Shown: piece after piece, positions 8,970-18,224 of the stretch | How the letters are laid out: the number at the start of each line of letters is the position of its first letter | Numbering within the stretch: position 1 is the stretch's first letter | DNA from: Massilia litorea | GTDB lineage: Bacteria; Pseudomonadota; Gammaproteobacteria; Burkholderiales; Burkholderiaceae_D | Reading direction: 5' to 3' | Assembly: GCF_015101885.1 (NCBI RefSeq) | Contig: NZ_CP062941.1 | Span: 3,410,001 to 3,474,000, forward strand | DNA length: 64,000 nt | The notes under the pieces: generated by a model | What the model saw: the letters and a program-made list of their open reading frames with translations, nothing else | Databases searched by the model: none | What the model was told of the DNA's origin: nothing | Translations under genes and position numbers: made by a program

Positions 8970-9419
8970 TTATTTCTTCTCGATCTTGCCGTGCACCTCA
9001 TTGACCATCATCAGCGCCGCCGAGCCGTAGAACTTGTGGTACTCGGCAACCATTTCGCCGTTGATGATGACCGGGTCGGTGGCGACCCAGGTTTGTGCCG
9101 TCTCGATATCGGGCGTGTTGAAGACGAAGATGCCGCGCCGGCCTTCCTTGCCGTCGAGCGGGCCGGCCAGCACCAGTTTCTTTTCGCCGGCGAGCTTGCC
9201 CATGTTGGCGAAATGGCCTGCGAACATGGCCTTGCGTGCCTCGCCGTCGGCCATCTTGTTCGGGCCCGTTTTCAGGATGACCAGCACGTATTGGCGCATG
9301 CCGCGTTCGTCGGCGCCCAAGGATTTGGCGAGCTCGGCGTCGTAGGCGGGGGCGGTTTGGGCCGCTGCCGCAAAGGGCAGGGCGAGCAGGGCGGCGAAGG
9401 CGAAAGTGGACAGGCGCAT
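8970..9419 (-). CDS. Exported YciI-like protein
   Basis: A 149-residue protein with a signal peptide (MRLSTFAFAALLALPFAAAAQ) and a YciI-like alpha/beta barrel-type domain: QYVLVILKTGPNK, HFANMGKLAGEKKLVLAGPLDG, GIFVFNTPDIETAQTWVATDP. The His and Asp of the usual YciI active-site pair appear as AGHFANM and ATDPV. Exported members are of unknown function. The open frame continues upstream of 9419 but only the ATG at 9419 gives a signal peptide. Confidence 0.82.
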   Translation of the reverse strand: MRLSTFAFAALLALPFAAAAQTAPAYDAELAKSLGADERGMRQYVLVILKTGPNKMADGEARKAMFAGHFANMGKLAGEKKLVLAGPLDGKEGRRGIFVFNTPDIETAQTWVATDPVIINGEMVAEYHKFYGSAALMMVNEVHGKIEKK

Positions 9420-9511
9420 GGTGTATCTCCGTGTTGTTATGGCCCGGAGCGTAGCACGCGGATATTCGGGCGGCAACGCTAAGGGTCGGCGCTCGGGTAT
9501 GCCGGAGCACG

Positions 9512-9594
9512 AACGCGTGGGCATGCCCACCCTACGTTACACGGCAGCCGCAGGCCGTTGCGTAACCTAGGGTGGGCTCCCGAGCCCACGCGTT
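9512..9594. repeat. Inverted pair of GTAGGGTGGGC-type palindromic repeats
   Basis: One copy (9512-9540) reads GCGTGGGCATGCCCACCCTACG on the plus strand; a second (9562-9594) reads CTAGGGTGGGC ... GAGCCCACGCG in the opposite orientation. Each copy has a GTGGGC/GCCCAC core, and the two copies together form a larger hairpin. It lies between the YciI-like gene and the dctA terminator. The same element occurs at four other places in the window. Confidence 0.8.
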
Positions 9595-9622
9595 CCAGCC
9601 CGTGCGCACGAACGCAAGCAAC

Positions 9623-9650
9623 AAAAAACCGCGCCGAAGCGCGGTTTTTT
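9623..9650 (-). terminator. Intrinsic terminator of dctA
   Basis: AAAAAACCGCGC, loop CGAA, GCGCGGTTTTTT: a perfect 12-bp inverted repeat with T-runs on both strands, 17 bp past the dctA stop. Confidence 0.88.
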
Positions 9651-9666
9651 GATGAGACACGAAGAA

Positions 9667-10968
9667 TCAGGCAGCTTCGCGGATCGGCGGCACGTGCTTG
9701 GCGTGATCTTCCACATAGTGGCCCGACAGCACGGCATCCATGCGTTCGTGGTCCAGCTCCTTTTCCCACTTCGACACCACCACCGAGGCCACGCCGTTGC
9801 CGACGAAGTTGGTCAGGGCGCGGCATTCGCTCATGAAGCGGTCGATGCCGAGGATCAGTGCCATGCCGGCGACCGGGATGGTCGGCACCACGGCCAGGGT
9901 CGCGGCGAGGGTGATGAAGCCGGCGCCGGTGATGCCCGAGGCACCTTTCGAGGTCAGCATCGCCACGGCGAGGATGGTCAGTTCCTGCATCAGGGTCAGT
10001 TCGGTGTTCGTTGCCTGGGCGACGAACAGGGCGGCCATCGTCATGTAGATGTTGGTGCCGTCCAGGTTGAACGAGTAGCCGGTCGGAACCACGAGGCCGA
10101 CGACCGACTTCGAGCAGCCGAGCTTTTCCAGCTTGCGCATCAGGGCCGGCAGGGCGCTTTCCGAGGAGCTGGTTCCCAGCACGATCAGCAGTTCTTCCTT
10201 GATGTAGCCGATGAACTTGAAGATCGAGAAGCCGGTCAGCCTGGCGATGGTGCCGAGCACGACGACGACGAACAGGCCGCAGGTCAGGTAGAACGAACCC
10301 ATCAGCTTGGCCAGCGGGATCAGCGAGGCCAGGCCGTATTTGCCGATGGTGAAGGCCATGGCGCCGAAGGCACCGATCGGGGCAACCTTCATGACGATGT
10401 TCACGACGCCGAAGATGACGTGCGAGAAGTCTTCGATGATCTTCGTCGTCGCACGGCCGCGTTCGCCGAGGATGGACAGCGCGGTGCCGAACAGGATCGC
10501 GATCAGCAGCACCTGCAGGATGTCGCCCTTGGCGAAGGCATCGACAAAGGTGTTCGGGATGATGTTCAGCAGGAAGTCGACCGTGCTCTGGTGCTGGGCC
10601 TTCTCCGTGTACTGGGCGATCGCCTTGGTGTCGAGGTGGGCGACGTCGACGTTGAAGCCGGCGCCCGGTTTCGCGATGTTGGCGACCAGCAGGCCGATGA
10701 TCAGGGCGAAGGTCGAGACGACTTCGAAATAGAGCAGGGCCTTGCCGCCGACGCGGCCGACTTTCTTCATGTCCTGCATGCCGGCGATACCGGCGACGAC
10801 GGTGCAGAAGATGACGGGGGCGATGATCATCTTGATCAGTTTGATGAAGCCGTCTCCGAGGGGCTTCATCTCGGTGCCGAGCTTCGGATAGAACACGCCG
10901 AGCAGGACGCCAAGGACGATGGCGGTCAGCACCTGGACATACAGGATTTTATAAAAGGGCTTTTTCAT
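9667..10968 (-). CDS. dctA: C4-dicarboxylate/proton symporter DctA
   Basis: A 433-residue inner-membrane transporter of the DAACS family, importing succinate, fumarate and malate. Typical motifs are present: [14 protein letters not shown] (the serine-rich hairpin), [13 protein letters not shown] (cation and substrate site) and [20 protein letters not shown]. The length is normal. It is monocistronic, with its own terminator (9623-9650) and a good promoter candidate at 11018-11046. No dctBD genes are next to it, so the control is not visible from context. Confidence 0.95.
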   Translation of the reverse strand: MKKPFYKILYVQVLTAIVLGVLLGVFYPKLGTEMKPLGDGFIKLIKMIIAPVIFCTVVAGIAGMQDMKKVGRVGGKALLYFEVVSTFALIIGLLVANIAKPGAGFNVDVAHLDTKAIAQYTEKAQHQSTVDFLLNIIPNTFVDAFAKGDILQVLLIAILFGTALSILGERGRATTKIIEDFSHVIFGVVNIVMKVAPIGAFGAMAFTIGKYGLASLIPLAKLMGSFYLTCGLFVVVVLGTIARLTGFSIFKFIGYIKEELLIVLGTSSSESALPALMRKLEKLGCSKSVVGLVVPTGYSFNLDGTNIYMTMAALFVAQATNTELTLMQELTILAVAMLTSKGASGITGAGFITLAATLAVVPTIPVAGMALILGIDRFMSECRALTNFVGNGVASVVVSKWEKELDHERMDAVLSGHYVEDHAKHVPPIREAA

Positions 10969-11017
10969 GACAACTCTTCATGAGAGGTTGGTGGTGTCGC
11001 CATGATCACCAAATCTC

Positions 11018-11046
11018 ACTATAGCCGCTATTGTGGATATCCCCAA
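11018..11046 (-). promoter_or_regulatory. Candidate promoter of dctA
   Basis: On the minus strand TTGGGG (11041-11046) and TATAGT (11018-11023) are separated by 17 bp, about 50 bp upstream of the dctA start. Confidence 0.5.
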
Positions 11047-11140
11047 CCCGTGTGAATGCCGGTCATGCGCCTGCGTGATATGCGCAACGCGGCAGCGCGG
11101 CGCCCCGTGCCACCGCGCCTGGCGCTAACGAGGTACATCG

Positions 11141-11170
11141 TTACGGTGGGCTCGGGGCGCCCACCCTACG
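11141..11170. repeat. GTAGGGTGGGC-type palindromic repeat, single copy
   Basis: The plus strand reads TTACGGTGGGCTCGGGGCGC then CCACCCTACG; the reverse complement gives the CGTAGGGTGGGC start shared with the other copies. It lies between dctA and the amidohydrolase. Confidence 0.75.
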
Positions 11171-11202
11171 TCGCTGCTCATGCGTTCATTCAATAAGCGG
11201 CA

Positions 11203-12498
11203 TCACGGCCGCTTATATACCTTGCCGCCCTTCATCACGAAGCCCACCTTGCGCAGCGCGCCGATATCCGCCGTCGGGTCGCCCTCGACCGCGACCACGT
11301 CGGCCAGCGCGCCGGGCGCCAGCTGGCCCAGCTCCTGGCCCTTGCCGAGAATCCCGGCCGCCACCACGGTGGCCGCTCGCAGGGCCTCCGTCGGCGTCAT
11401 CCCGAGCCGCACCATCCACTCCAGCTCGCGCACATTGGTGCCGTGGGTGAAGACACCGACGTCGCTGCCGTTGCCGATCACGACGCCGACCTTGCGCGCA
11501 AGCTGGAAGGCGCGCGCCGCCTCCTGCATGCCCGGGGTCGGTGGGCCGCCGCGCACGTGCTTCTGGAAGTATTCGCCGATGGCTTCCGGCGCCGTGAGCG
11601 TCGGCACGTAGGCCGTGCCGCGCTCCTTCATCAGGCGGAAGGTCGCCTCGCTCGCTCCATAGCCGTGCTCGATCGTGTCGACCCCGGCCAGCACGGCCAG
11701 GCGGATCGCGGCGTCGGTGCTGGCGTGCGCCGCCACCTTGCGCCCGGTGACGTGGCTCGCTTCCACCATCGCCTTCATCTCTTCCAGCGTGAAGGTGGGG
11801 CGGCTGCTGCCGTCGACGCCGGTCCGGTAGTCGGCATAGAACTTGATCCAGTCGGCGCCGTGCGCGCTCTGCTCGCGCACCGCCTTCGTGGCTTCAATGA
11901 CACCGGTCGCTTCCTGGGCGCCGTAGGGAATCTCCATGTCGGGCCGGTAGCTGCGCTCGGCCGGGCCGTAGCTGAAGCTGGCCACGATGGCTTTCGTCGC
12001 GATCAGCAGGCGCGGGCCGGGCACCACGCCCCCTTCGATCGCGCGCTTGATGCCGACGTCGGCATAGTTCGCGCCTTCGGTGCCGAGGTCGCGCAGGGTC
12101 GTGAAGCCGGCCTGCAGGGTGTCGGCAGCGTGCTTGCCGGCCAACAGGGTGCGGTACTCGACCTGCTCCTTGATCACCTGGTCGTCCCAGGTCGTCTCGT
12201 TGTACGGGTGCAGCAGCACGTGCGAGTGCAAATCGATCAGGCCCGGGATCAGGGTCTTGCCGGGCAGGGAGACGCGCTCGGCATCCGGCGGCGCGCCGAT
12301 CGCATCCGCCGGTCCCACTTCCTTGACCCGGCCGTCGACCACCAGCACCGCCCAGCCGGCGTGGGGCTTGCCCTCTCCCGTCCAGACACGGTCCGCGCTG
12401 AGCAGCAGGCTGCGCGGATCGGCCGCGTGGGCGGCGGCCGCGAGCAGGGTGAGGGTGGTCAGCGCTACGGTGTGCAAACTGCGGGTCCAGGTAGGCAT
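11203..12498 (-). CDS. Secreted amidohydrolase (metal-dependent hydrolase, imidazolonepropionase-like)
   Basis: A 431-residue protein with a Sec signal (to about residue 25) and an amidohydrolase barrel. Metal and catalytic motifs are visible: [10 protein letters not shown] (HxH, about residue 91-93), the Lys in [20 protein letters not shown] and GNGSDVGV (Asp). The C-terminal [17 protein letters not shown] strand is typical of this superfamily. Enzymes of this group cleave cyclic amides or C-terminal dipeptides (prolidase-like); the substrate cannot be read from the sequence. Confidence 0.87.
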   Translation of the reverse strand: MPTWTRSLHTVALTTLTLLAAAAHAADPRSLLLSADRVWTGEGKPHAGWAVLVVDGRVKEVGPADAIGAPPDAERVSLPGKTLIPGLIDLHSHVLLHPYNETTWDDQVIKEQVEYRTLLAGKHAADTLQAGFTTLRDLGTEGANYADVGIKRAIEGGVVPGPRLLIATKAIVASFSYGPAERSYRPDMEIPYGAQEATGVIEATKAVREQSAHGADWIKFYADYRTGVDGSSRPTFTLEEMKAMVEASHVTGRKVAAHASTDAAIRLAVLAGVDTIEHGYGASEATFRLMKERGTAYVPTLTAPEAIGEYFQKHVRGGPPTPGMQEAARAFQLARKVGVVIGNGSDVGVFTHGTNVRELEWMVRLGMTPTEALRAATVVAAGILGKGQELGQLAPGALADVVAVEGDPTADIGALRKVGFVMKGGKVYKRP

Positions 12499-12594
12499 GG
12501 CGTTATTGCTCGAGTTGTGAGAACGCCATCATAACGGAGCCGGCAGCGCTTGCGTACGGTATGCTGGCGGCCACATTCATCGATCGAGGGACAC

Positions 12595-14106
12595 ATGGGG
12601 CAGGAGGACGCGCGCGTCAGGGCGCTGTTGAAGGAAGCCGTGGCGCTGCACCAGGGCGGCAAGCTGATTGATGCGGCGGCGCGCTACCGGCACGTGCTGG
12701 ACATCGCACCGCGCCAGTTCGATGCGCTGCACCTGCTCGGCGTCATCCAGCGCCAGCAGGGCGAGGCACAGGACGCAGTGCGGCTGATCGAGACGGCGCT
12801 CGCGATCGATCCGGGTCAGGCCACTGCCCACTGCAACCTCGGCGCCGCATTCCAGGACCTGGGCCGTAGCGGCGAGGCGCTGGCCAGCTACGACACGGCG
12901 CTGGGCCTGAACCCCGGCTATGCGCTCGCCTGGAGCAACCGCGGCAACGCCTTGCGCAAGCTCGGACGGCTGCCCGAGGCCGTCGACAGCTACGAGCGCG
13001 CGCTGAGCCTGCGCCCTTCCTACCCGGAAGCCTGGTGCAACCGCGCGATCGCGCTGCTCGAACTGGGCGAGGCGCAGGCGGCGCTGGAGAGCTGCGAGCA
13101 GGCGCTGCGCCAGAAACCTGTCTATCCCGAGGCGGCCTGCGTGCGCGCGAACGCCCTGTTCCAGCTGCGTGCCTTCGACGCGGCCTTGCGGGCCTATGAC
13201 GATGCAATTGGCGCCGATCCGGATGCACCCGAAGCGCACACGGGACGCGGCCTGACCCTGCTGAAGCTCGAGCGGCCGCTCGCGGCGCTGGCGTGTTTCG
13301 ACGCTGCGCTGCGCCTGCGGCCCGGCCACGCGGCGAGCCACCAGCAGCGTGGCGATGCGCTGCTGGCCCTGCACCGGCGCGAGGAAGCGATCGCCGCCTA
13401 TGAACAGGCGCGCGCGCTTGCCGAGGACACGGGCGGGATCGACTTCGCGCTGGCCGCGCTCGGCGTCGGCGCGGCGCCGAAGCAGGCCCCGGCCGGCTAC
13501 GTCAAAGCCCTGTTCGACGGGTACGCCGGCCATTTCGAGCGCCACCTCACCGGGGTGCTGGGCTACCGCACGCCGGCCCTGGTCGACGCGGCCATCAGGC
13601 GCCATGTCCAGGCTGCCGGTCTCGCTACCGTGGACCTTGGCTGCGGCACGGGCCTGTGCGGGCCTTTCCTGCGCCCGAACGCGCGGCACCTGACCGGCGT
13701 CGACCTGTCCGGGAACATGCTGGCACAGGCGCGCGCGACCGGGCTGTACGACGAGCTGGCATGCGCCGACATCGGCGCCTTCCTCGCGGCGCGCCCGCGC
13801 AGCTTCGACCTGGCCGTGGCCGCCGACGTGCTGGTGTATTTCGGCGACCTGGACGCCTTGTTCGCCCAGGTGCGCGGCGCATTGCGTCCCGGCGGCTGGT
13901 TCTGCTTCTCGACCGAGGCGGGCGCAGAAGGCGCGGTACCGGAGTATGTGCTGCAGCCGTCGAACCGCTACGCGCACTCCATGGCCTACCTGCGGCGCCT
14001 GGCGCTCGGGCACGGCTTCAGGCTGGTCGAGGCCGAAGCCGCGGTCGTGCGCAGCGAGAACGGCAGCGAGGTCGCCGGCCACTTGCTGCTGATGCGCGCG
14101 GCCTGA
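12595..14106 (+). CDS. TPR-repeat protein fused to a class I SAM-dependent methyltransferase
   Basis: A 503-residue fusion. Residues about 5-290 hold consecutive tetratricopeptide repeats (AHCNLGAAFQDLGRSGEALA, AWSNRGNALRKLGRLPEAVD and similar, each about 34 residues). Residues about 340-503 form a methyltransferase with SAM motif I VDLGCGTGLCGPFL and an acidic second-strand residue in TGVDLSGNML. The ATG at 12595 follows a GAGGG ribosome site; upstream codons in frame lack one. The TPR part probably binds the methylated protein or lipid partner. The target is not known. Confidence 0.88.
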   Translation: MGQEDARVRALLKEAVALHQGGKLIDAAARYRHVLDIAPRQFDALHLLGVIQRQQGEAQDAVRLIETALAIDPGQATAHCNLGAAFQDLGRSGEALASYDTALGLNPGYALAWSNRGNALRKLGRLPEAVDSYERALSLRPSYPEAWCNRAIALLELGEAQAALESCEQALRQKPVYPEAACVRANALFQLRAFDAALRAYDDAIGADPDAPEAHTGRGLTLLKLERPLAALACFDAALRLRPGHAASHQQRGDALLALHRREEAIAAYEQARALAEDTGGIDFALAALGVGAAPKQAPAGYVKALFDGYAGHFERHLTGVLGYRTPALVDAAIRRHVQAAGLATVDLGCGTGLCGPFLRPNARHLTGVDLSGNMLAQARATGLYDELACADIGAFLAARPRSFDLAVAADVLVYFGDLDALFAQVRGALRPGGWFCFSTEAGAEGAVPEYVLQPSNRYAHSMAYLRRLALGHGFRLVEAEAAVVRSENGSEVAGHLLLMRAA

Positions 14107-14250
14107 AGAGGGCAAAGGCGCCGGCGGCTCGGCCAGAACCCTCCACGCGTTTGCGGTCCAATCCTCCCCGCGTGTCGGTATTGATTGCCTGTCTTGCGGA
14201 TCGGATGCCGATGCGCGGCTTTTGGTACGCCGACGGATTGGAGGATCATC

Positions 14251-15209
14251 ATGTCAACAACACGCTTTGAAGAACCATCCAGGGGGAGGCCGGCAGCACC
14301 AGGGTCCGCAAGGGCCGCTTCGATTCTCGCCCTGTCCGTGATGCTGGGAACGGCCGCGCCCGCTGCGCTCGCCGATTCGATTCCAGTCGAGATGCTCGAC
14401 CCGAACCTGCAGGTCACGACCTGGCTCGGCGGCCTGACCACGCCGATCGGGATCGCCTTTATCGGCACGGACGAAGCCCTGATCCTGGAAAAAGCGACCG
14501 GCCAGGTGAAACGGGCCACCGGGGGGGGGCAGGCGACGCCCGTGCTCGATCTGGCCGTCAATTCGGCCTCGGAACGCGGCCTGCTCGGTATTGCGCTGCA
14601 TCCGGATTTTCCGGCCCTGCCTTTCGTCTACATCCGCTGGACCGAGAGCTCGACCGGGCACCATGGGACCGCTCAGCCTCCATTCCGAGTTCAAGGGGAT
14701 CGAAACGACGATGTTCGCCGGCGACCTGCAGCAGCTGCGCTATCCGCCCATCCGCCTCGCGGACACCGCCAACGGCGCGCATGGTCATGCTGCCCGGCGC
14801 CACCTACGAGGATCCGCAGTTCAGCTGGCGCTATGACGTCGGGCCGGCGGGGACGGCCTTTGTACGGGGCGACGCACTGGGCGCCGAATACGACGGCAGT
14901 CTGTGGATCGGTTCGGCCCGGTCCTACGCGCCGACCGCCACCACCGGCGGCAGCCTGTACCGGCTGCGCCTGAGCCCGGACCGGCTGGCGGTCGACGTGA
15001 GCGCCGATGCGCGCCTGGCCGACAAGGTGGCCGACAACCTGGGCAAATTCGAGCCCACCGAAAGCGAGACCCTGCTCATCGGCAGGGGTTTCGGCGTCAC
15101 GCCGGACATCGAACAGGGACCGGACGGCAAGCTGTATGTGGTGTCGCTGACCGACGGCGTCATCTACCGCATCGGCCGCAGCGCCGCGCCGCCAAGCGCG
15201 ACCCGATGA
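14251..15209 (+). pseudogene. Degraded PQQ-dependent sugar dehydrogenase
   Basis: The 5' part (14251 to about 14665) encodes an export signal and the start of a glucose/sorbosone dehydrogenase propeller, including SERGLLGIALHPDFPALPF. The 3' part (about 14781-15209) encodes its end in another frame, with MLPGATYEDPQFSWRYDVGP, TESETLLIGRGFGV and DGKLYVVSLTDGVIYRIGR. A short stretch between them seems to continue in the third frame (GIETTMFAGDLQQLRYPPI). About 300 residues remain where such enzymes usually have over 400, so there are frameshifts plus at least one internal deletion. Only a fresh read of the region could exclude assembly error. Confidence 0.72.
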
Positions 15210-15257
15210 GCACATCGTTCCGGGGCGCGTGGCGGCGCCCCGGATTTGTTCATCGCA

Positions 15258-16667
15258 TCAGCGGGGGACCGGTCTGGTCCTGACCGCGAGGCACAGCGCT
15301 CCGGTCAGCAGCGCCAGCGCCACGTGCATGCCGTACAGCGGAAGGAAGTCCGCGCGGGTCAGCTGTGCGTGCCCGACCAGCAGCACGGTGACTGCCACCC
15401 CCAGCACCGAGCCGAGCTGGCGCGTGGCCTGGTTGACGGCGCTGCCGACCGCATACTGCGCCGGCGGCAGGCCCGCGACCGCGGCTCCCGACAGCGAAGG
15501 CAGCACCATGCCCACGCCGATCCCGCTCAGGAACAGGCCCGGCAGCCAGTGCGTCGCATAGGCCGGCTCGATGCCGGGCACCAGCAGCAGCCACAGGCCG
15601 CTCGCCGCATACACCAGCGAACCGATGACCAGGATGGGACGATGGCCGGTTTTCGCCGCGATGCGGCCGGCGACGATCGCGGTCGGCACCACCATCAGCG
15701 GTCCCGGCGTGACGGCCAGGCCCGCCAGCGGCAGGCTGAAATGCCAGATCCGCGTCATGTAGGAGAAGAAGGCGAAGAACATCATTGCAAACGCGGTGCC
15801 GAAGGCGAGCGTGGCCAGGTTGACGGCGCTGTAGCTGCGGTTGGCGAACAGGGCCAGGTCGACCAGCGGCGCACTGCTTGTCCTCGCCCAGGCGACGAAG
15901 GCGCCGAAGGCGATCGCGCTGGTCGCGGCCAGCGCCGACAGTTCCAGCCGGCTCCAGCGCGGCGAGTCGAGCTGGGTGATCGCCATCGCCAGCGCGCCGA
16001 CGGCGACGATCAGCAGCAGCATGCCCACCACGTCGATGCGGGCCTTCTTGCCGGAGACCTGCGCCTCGCGCAGGCGCAGCGCGCCGAACCAGAGCGAGAC
16101 CGCGCCCAGCGGCAGGTTGATGTAGAAGGCCCAGGGCCAGCCCAGGTGCTCGACGATGGTCGTGCCCAGGCTCGGACCGATGGCGGCGGCCAGGCCCCCG
16201 ACCGCGCCCCACAGGCTGACCGCCACCGTCCGCTTCTCCTTGGGGAAAGCGTCGAGGATGATCGAGAGCGAAGCGGGCGTCAGCAGCGCGGCGCCCAGCG
16301 CCTGCACCACGCGCGCCGCGATCAGCAGGGGCACGCTGCCGGCCATGCCGCAAGCGGCCGAGGCGGCCAGGAACAGCGTGACGCCGAACAGGAATACGCG
16401 TTTGCGGCCATGGGCATCGGCCAAGCCGCCGGCGGGTATCAGCATCGTCGCATACACGACCGTGTAGGCGTTCAGCACCCAGGACAGGTCGGCCGGCGTG
16501 GCGGCGGGGAAGGCGGCGGTCAGGGCGCCGAAGGCCGCGAACAGCACCGTGCTGTCGATCGAGACGAGGAAGACGGCGATGCAGGCGATCCAGAAGGTCG
16601 GCCAGGGAGACACGGGCGCGCGCGGCACGGTGTCGGTGGCGGCGGGGGCGAGGGTGGGCGTGGTCAT
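15258..16667 (-). CDS. MFS transporter, DHA2 (EmrB/QacA) drug-efflux family
   Basis: A 469-residue protein with about 14 hydrophobic helices. Motifs: the SIDSTVLFAAFGAL helix (motif D1-like), GGLADAHGRKRVFLFG (motif A), and GAVGGLAAAIGPSLGTTIVEHLGWPWAFYINLPLG (motif C followed by the WRW-F-N-P block). It would export small lipophilic compounds with proton exchange. It is second in an operon after the SDR gene (11 bp apart) and sits under the TetR-type operator at 17412-17429. Confidence 0.9.
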   Translation of the reverse strand: MTTPTLAPAATDTVPRAPVSPWPTFWIACIAVFLVSIDSTVLFAAFGALTAAFPAATPADLSWVLNAYTVVYATMLIPAGGLADAHGRKRVFLFGVTLFLAASAACGMAGSVPLLIAARVVQALGAALLTPASLSIILDAFPKEKRTVAVSLWGAVGGLAAAIGPSLGTTIVEHLGWPWAFYINLPLGAVSLWFGALRLREAQVSGKKARIDVVGMLLLIVAVGALAMAITQLDSPRWSRLELSALAATSAIAFGAFVAWARTSSAPLVDLALFANRSYSAVNLATLAFGTAFAMMFFAFFSYMTRIWHFSLPLAGLAVTPGPLMVVPTAIVAGRIAAKTGHRPILVIGSLVYAASGLWLLLVPGIEPAYATHWLPGLFLSGIGVGMVLPSLSGAAVAGLPPAQYAVGSAVNQATRQLGSVLGVAVTVLLVGHAQLTRADFLPLYGMHVALALLTGALCLAVRTRPVPR

Positions 16668-16678
16668 GGCGGCTCCGG

Positions 16679-17383
16679 TCAGCGGGCGAACTCGATGTAG
16701 ATGCCCGGCTCGCTCGACAGGCCGCGCTTGATCTGCTGGGTGAGCTCGCCGACGGCCACCTCGCTGGCGCCGCTTTCGAGCGCCTCGAAGGCCTGGGCGG
16801 CGACGAAGTCCGGCGCCAGTTTCGGCGCATCGATGCCGCGCGTGAGATCGGTGTCGATGAAACCGACGTGCAGTCCCAGCACCTGCGTACCCTGGGCGCG
16901 CAGCTCGTTGCGCAGGCCGTTGGTGGCGCTCCAGGCGGCCGCCTTCGACACCGCATACGCGGCCAGTGCCGGTGCGCTCAGCCAGCTCGCCACCGACAGC
17001 ACGTTGAGCAGGGCCCCGCCGCCGTTTGCTTTCAGTACGGGCGCGAAGGCCCCGCTCACGCGCAACAGGCCGTAGACATTGGTCTCCATCATGCGCGCCG
17101 TGGATGCGATGCTGTCCTCGCCCAGCAGCCCGCCGAAATCGGCGATGCCGGCATTGTTGACGACCAGGGTGACGTTGCCGCAATCGGCCGCGGCGGCCGC
17201 GACCTGCGAGGGATTGCTCACGTCGAGCGCGACCGGCACCAGGCCGGGCAGCGTGACCGAGGCCGGGTCGCGCGCGGCGCCATAGACCTTGCGTGCGCCG
17301 GCGGCGAGCGCGTGGCGGGCGAAAGCCAGGCCGAGGCCGCGGTTGGCGCCGGTGATGAAGACGGTGGCGTCCTTGAGTTTCAT
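16679..17383 (-). CDS. SDR family oxidoreductase
   Basis: A 234-residue short-chain dehydrogenase. Cofactor motif TGANRGLGLAFA is at about residue 11, NNAG near 82, and the catalytic pair in YAVSKAA. An AAAGGAA ribosome site stands before the ATG at 17383. It is the first gene of the SDR-MFS operon and is preceded by a palindrome matching the ones at the tetR gene, so it should be repressed by that TetR protein. It may modify the compound that the MFS pump exports; the substrate is unknown. Confidence 0.9.
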   Translation of the reverse strand: MKLKDATVFITGANRGLGLAFARHALAAGARKVYGAARDPASVTLPGLVPVALDVSNPSQVAAAAADCGNVTLVVNNAGIADFGGLLGEDSIASTARMMETNVYGLLRVSGAFAPVLKANGGGALLNVLSVASWLSAPALAAYAVSKAAAWSATNGLRNELRAQGTQVLGLHVGFIDTDLTRGIDAPKLAPDFVAAQAFEALESGASEVAVGELTQQIKRGLSSEPGIYIEFAR

Positions 17384-17411
17384 GGTCGTTCCTTTCAGGC
17401 TGGGTTCTGGA

Positions 17412-17429
17412 ATATGATGGTCGTCATAT
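17412..17429. promoter_or_regulatory. TetR operator upstream of the SDR-MFS operon
   Basis: ATATGA-TGGTCG-TCATAT is a perfect 6-bp inverted repeat with a 6-bp spacer, 29 bp upstream of the SDR start. Almost the same sequence occurs at 18069-18086 before the tetR gene, and both are followed by a TTTGTGCGTCAA/TTCGCGCGTCAA segment. Confidence 0.75.
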
Positions 17430-17471
17430 TTGTGCGTCAAAAAAAGGCCGCGGGGATGCCGCAGCCCGTGT

Positions 17472-18053
17472 TCAGTTGGCGTCGTACTGGGCGATGAGTG
17501 CGGCGCGGGTGGCGGGGAGCAGCGCGCGGCCTTCGTCGCCGAGGGCGCGCGCCATCTGTACGGCGCCAACCAGGCTGGCGGCAAGCAGGAAGGCGCGCTC
17601 GGGCGGATCGGTTGGCGGCAGCGCCGCGCGTGCGCGCTCGACCAGGGCCGCCACGCGGCGGCGCGACACCGCCAGCAGCTCTTCGCTCTGGCGCGGCATT
17701 TCCGAGCCGAGTGCGGCGACCACGCAGCCGCGCTCGCTGCTGGTGACGTGCAGGTCGGAGAGATAGGCCTCGACCAGCGCCCGCACCGGACTGGCGCCCG
17801 CTTCCTGCAGGGCAGCGATGCGCCGCGACAGGCTCTGCGTACTGTCGCCGGCCGCATGCTCGAGCGCCGCCGACAGCAGGGCCTCGCGCGACTTGAAGTG
17901 GGCATAGAAGCCGCCGTGGGTCAGGCCCGCTTCCTTCATCACCTCGGCCACGCCCACGCCGGCATAGCCCTGGCGGCGCAGGGCGCGCGCGGCGGCGTCG
18001 AGGATGCGGCCGTGCGATTGTTCGCGGCGGCTTTGTTTGGTGTCGGCAGTCAT
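17472..18053 (-). CDS. TetR/AcrR family transcriptional regulator
   Basis: A 193-residue repressor: N-terminal helix-turn-helix GVGVAEVMKEAGLTHGGFYAHF with the GGFYxHF signature, then an all-helical ligand-binding domain. The ATG at 18053 is chosen over an in-frame TTG at 18068. The palindromes at its own promoter and at the SDR-MFS promoter show that it most likely controls itself and both downstream genes. It resembles the group with a Cys in the ligand domain (ERGCVVAALGSEM), which responds to electrophiles or quaternary ammonium compounds in known members; the inducer here is a guess. Confidence 0.92.
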   Translation of the reverse strand: MTADTKQSRREQSHGRILDAAARALRRQGYAGVGVAEVMKEAGLTHGGFYAHFKSREALLSAALEHAAGDSTQSLSRRIAALQEAGASPVRALVEAYLSDLHVTSSERGCVVAALGSEMPRQSEELLAVSRRRVAALVERARAALPPTDPPERAFLLAASLVGAVQMARALGDEGRALLPATRAALIAQYDAN

Positions 18054-18068
18054 GGCATCGGCCTGCAA

Positions 18069-18100
18069 ATATGATGGTCTTCATATTATGACCGTCATAT
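18069..18100. promoter_or_regulatory. Double TetR operator upstream of tetR
   Basis: ATATGA-TGGTCT-TCATAT (18069-18086) is followed and partly overlapped by TATGAC-C-GTCATA (18087-18099). The first matches the operator at 17412-17429; the two sites are side by side, as expected for cooperative or high-affinity autorepression. Confidence 0.72.
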
Positions 18101-18224
18101 TCGCGCGTCAAGCGATATATTTAACAGCCTGGACCACGAAACGGACGTCCTGTCGATTCGCCGTTGAGGCCCAGGCTTGCCTTTGATACATTGTTCCTCT
18201 CGAAAACTATTCTGGAGTGATCGG

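Noticed and set aside
14521..14529. Run of nine G as a possible cause of the frameshift in the PQQ-type dehydrogenase
   Set aside because: The same frame carries family motifs on both sides of the run (start and SERGLLGIALHPDF), so the break is further downstream.
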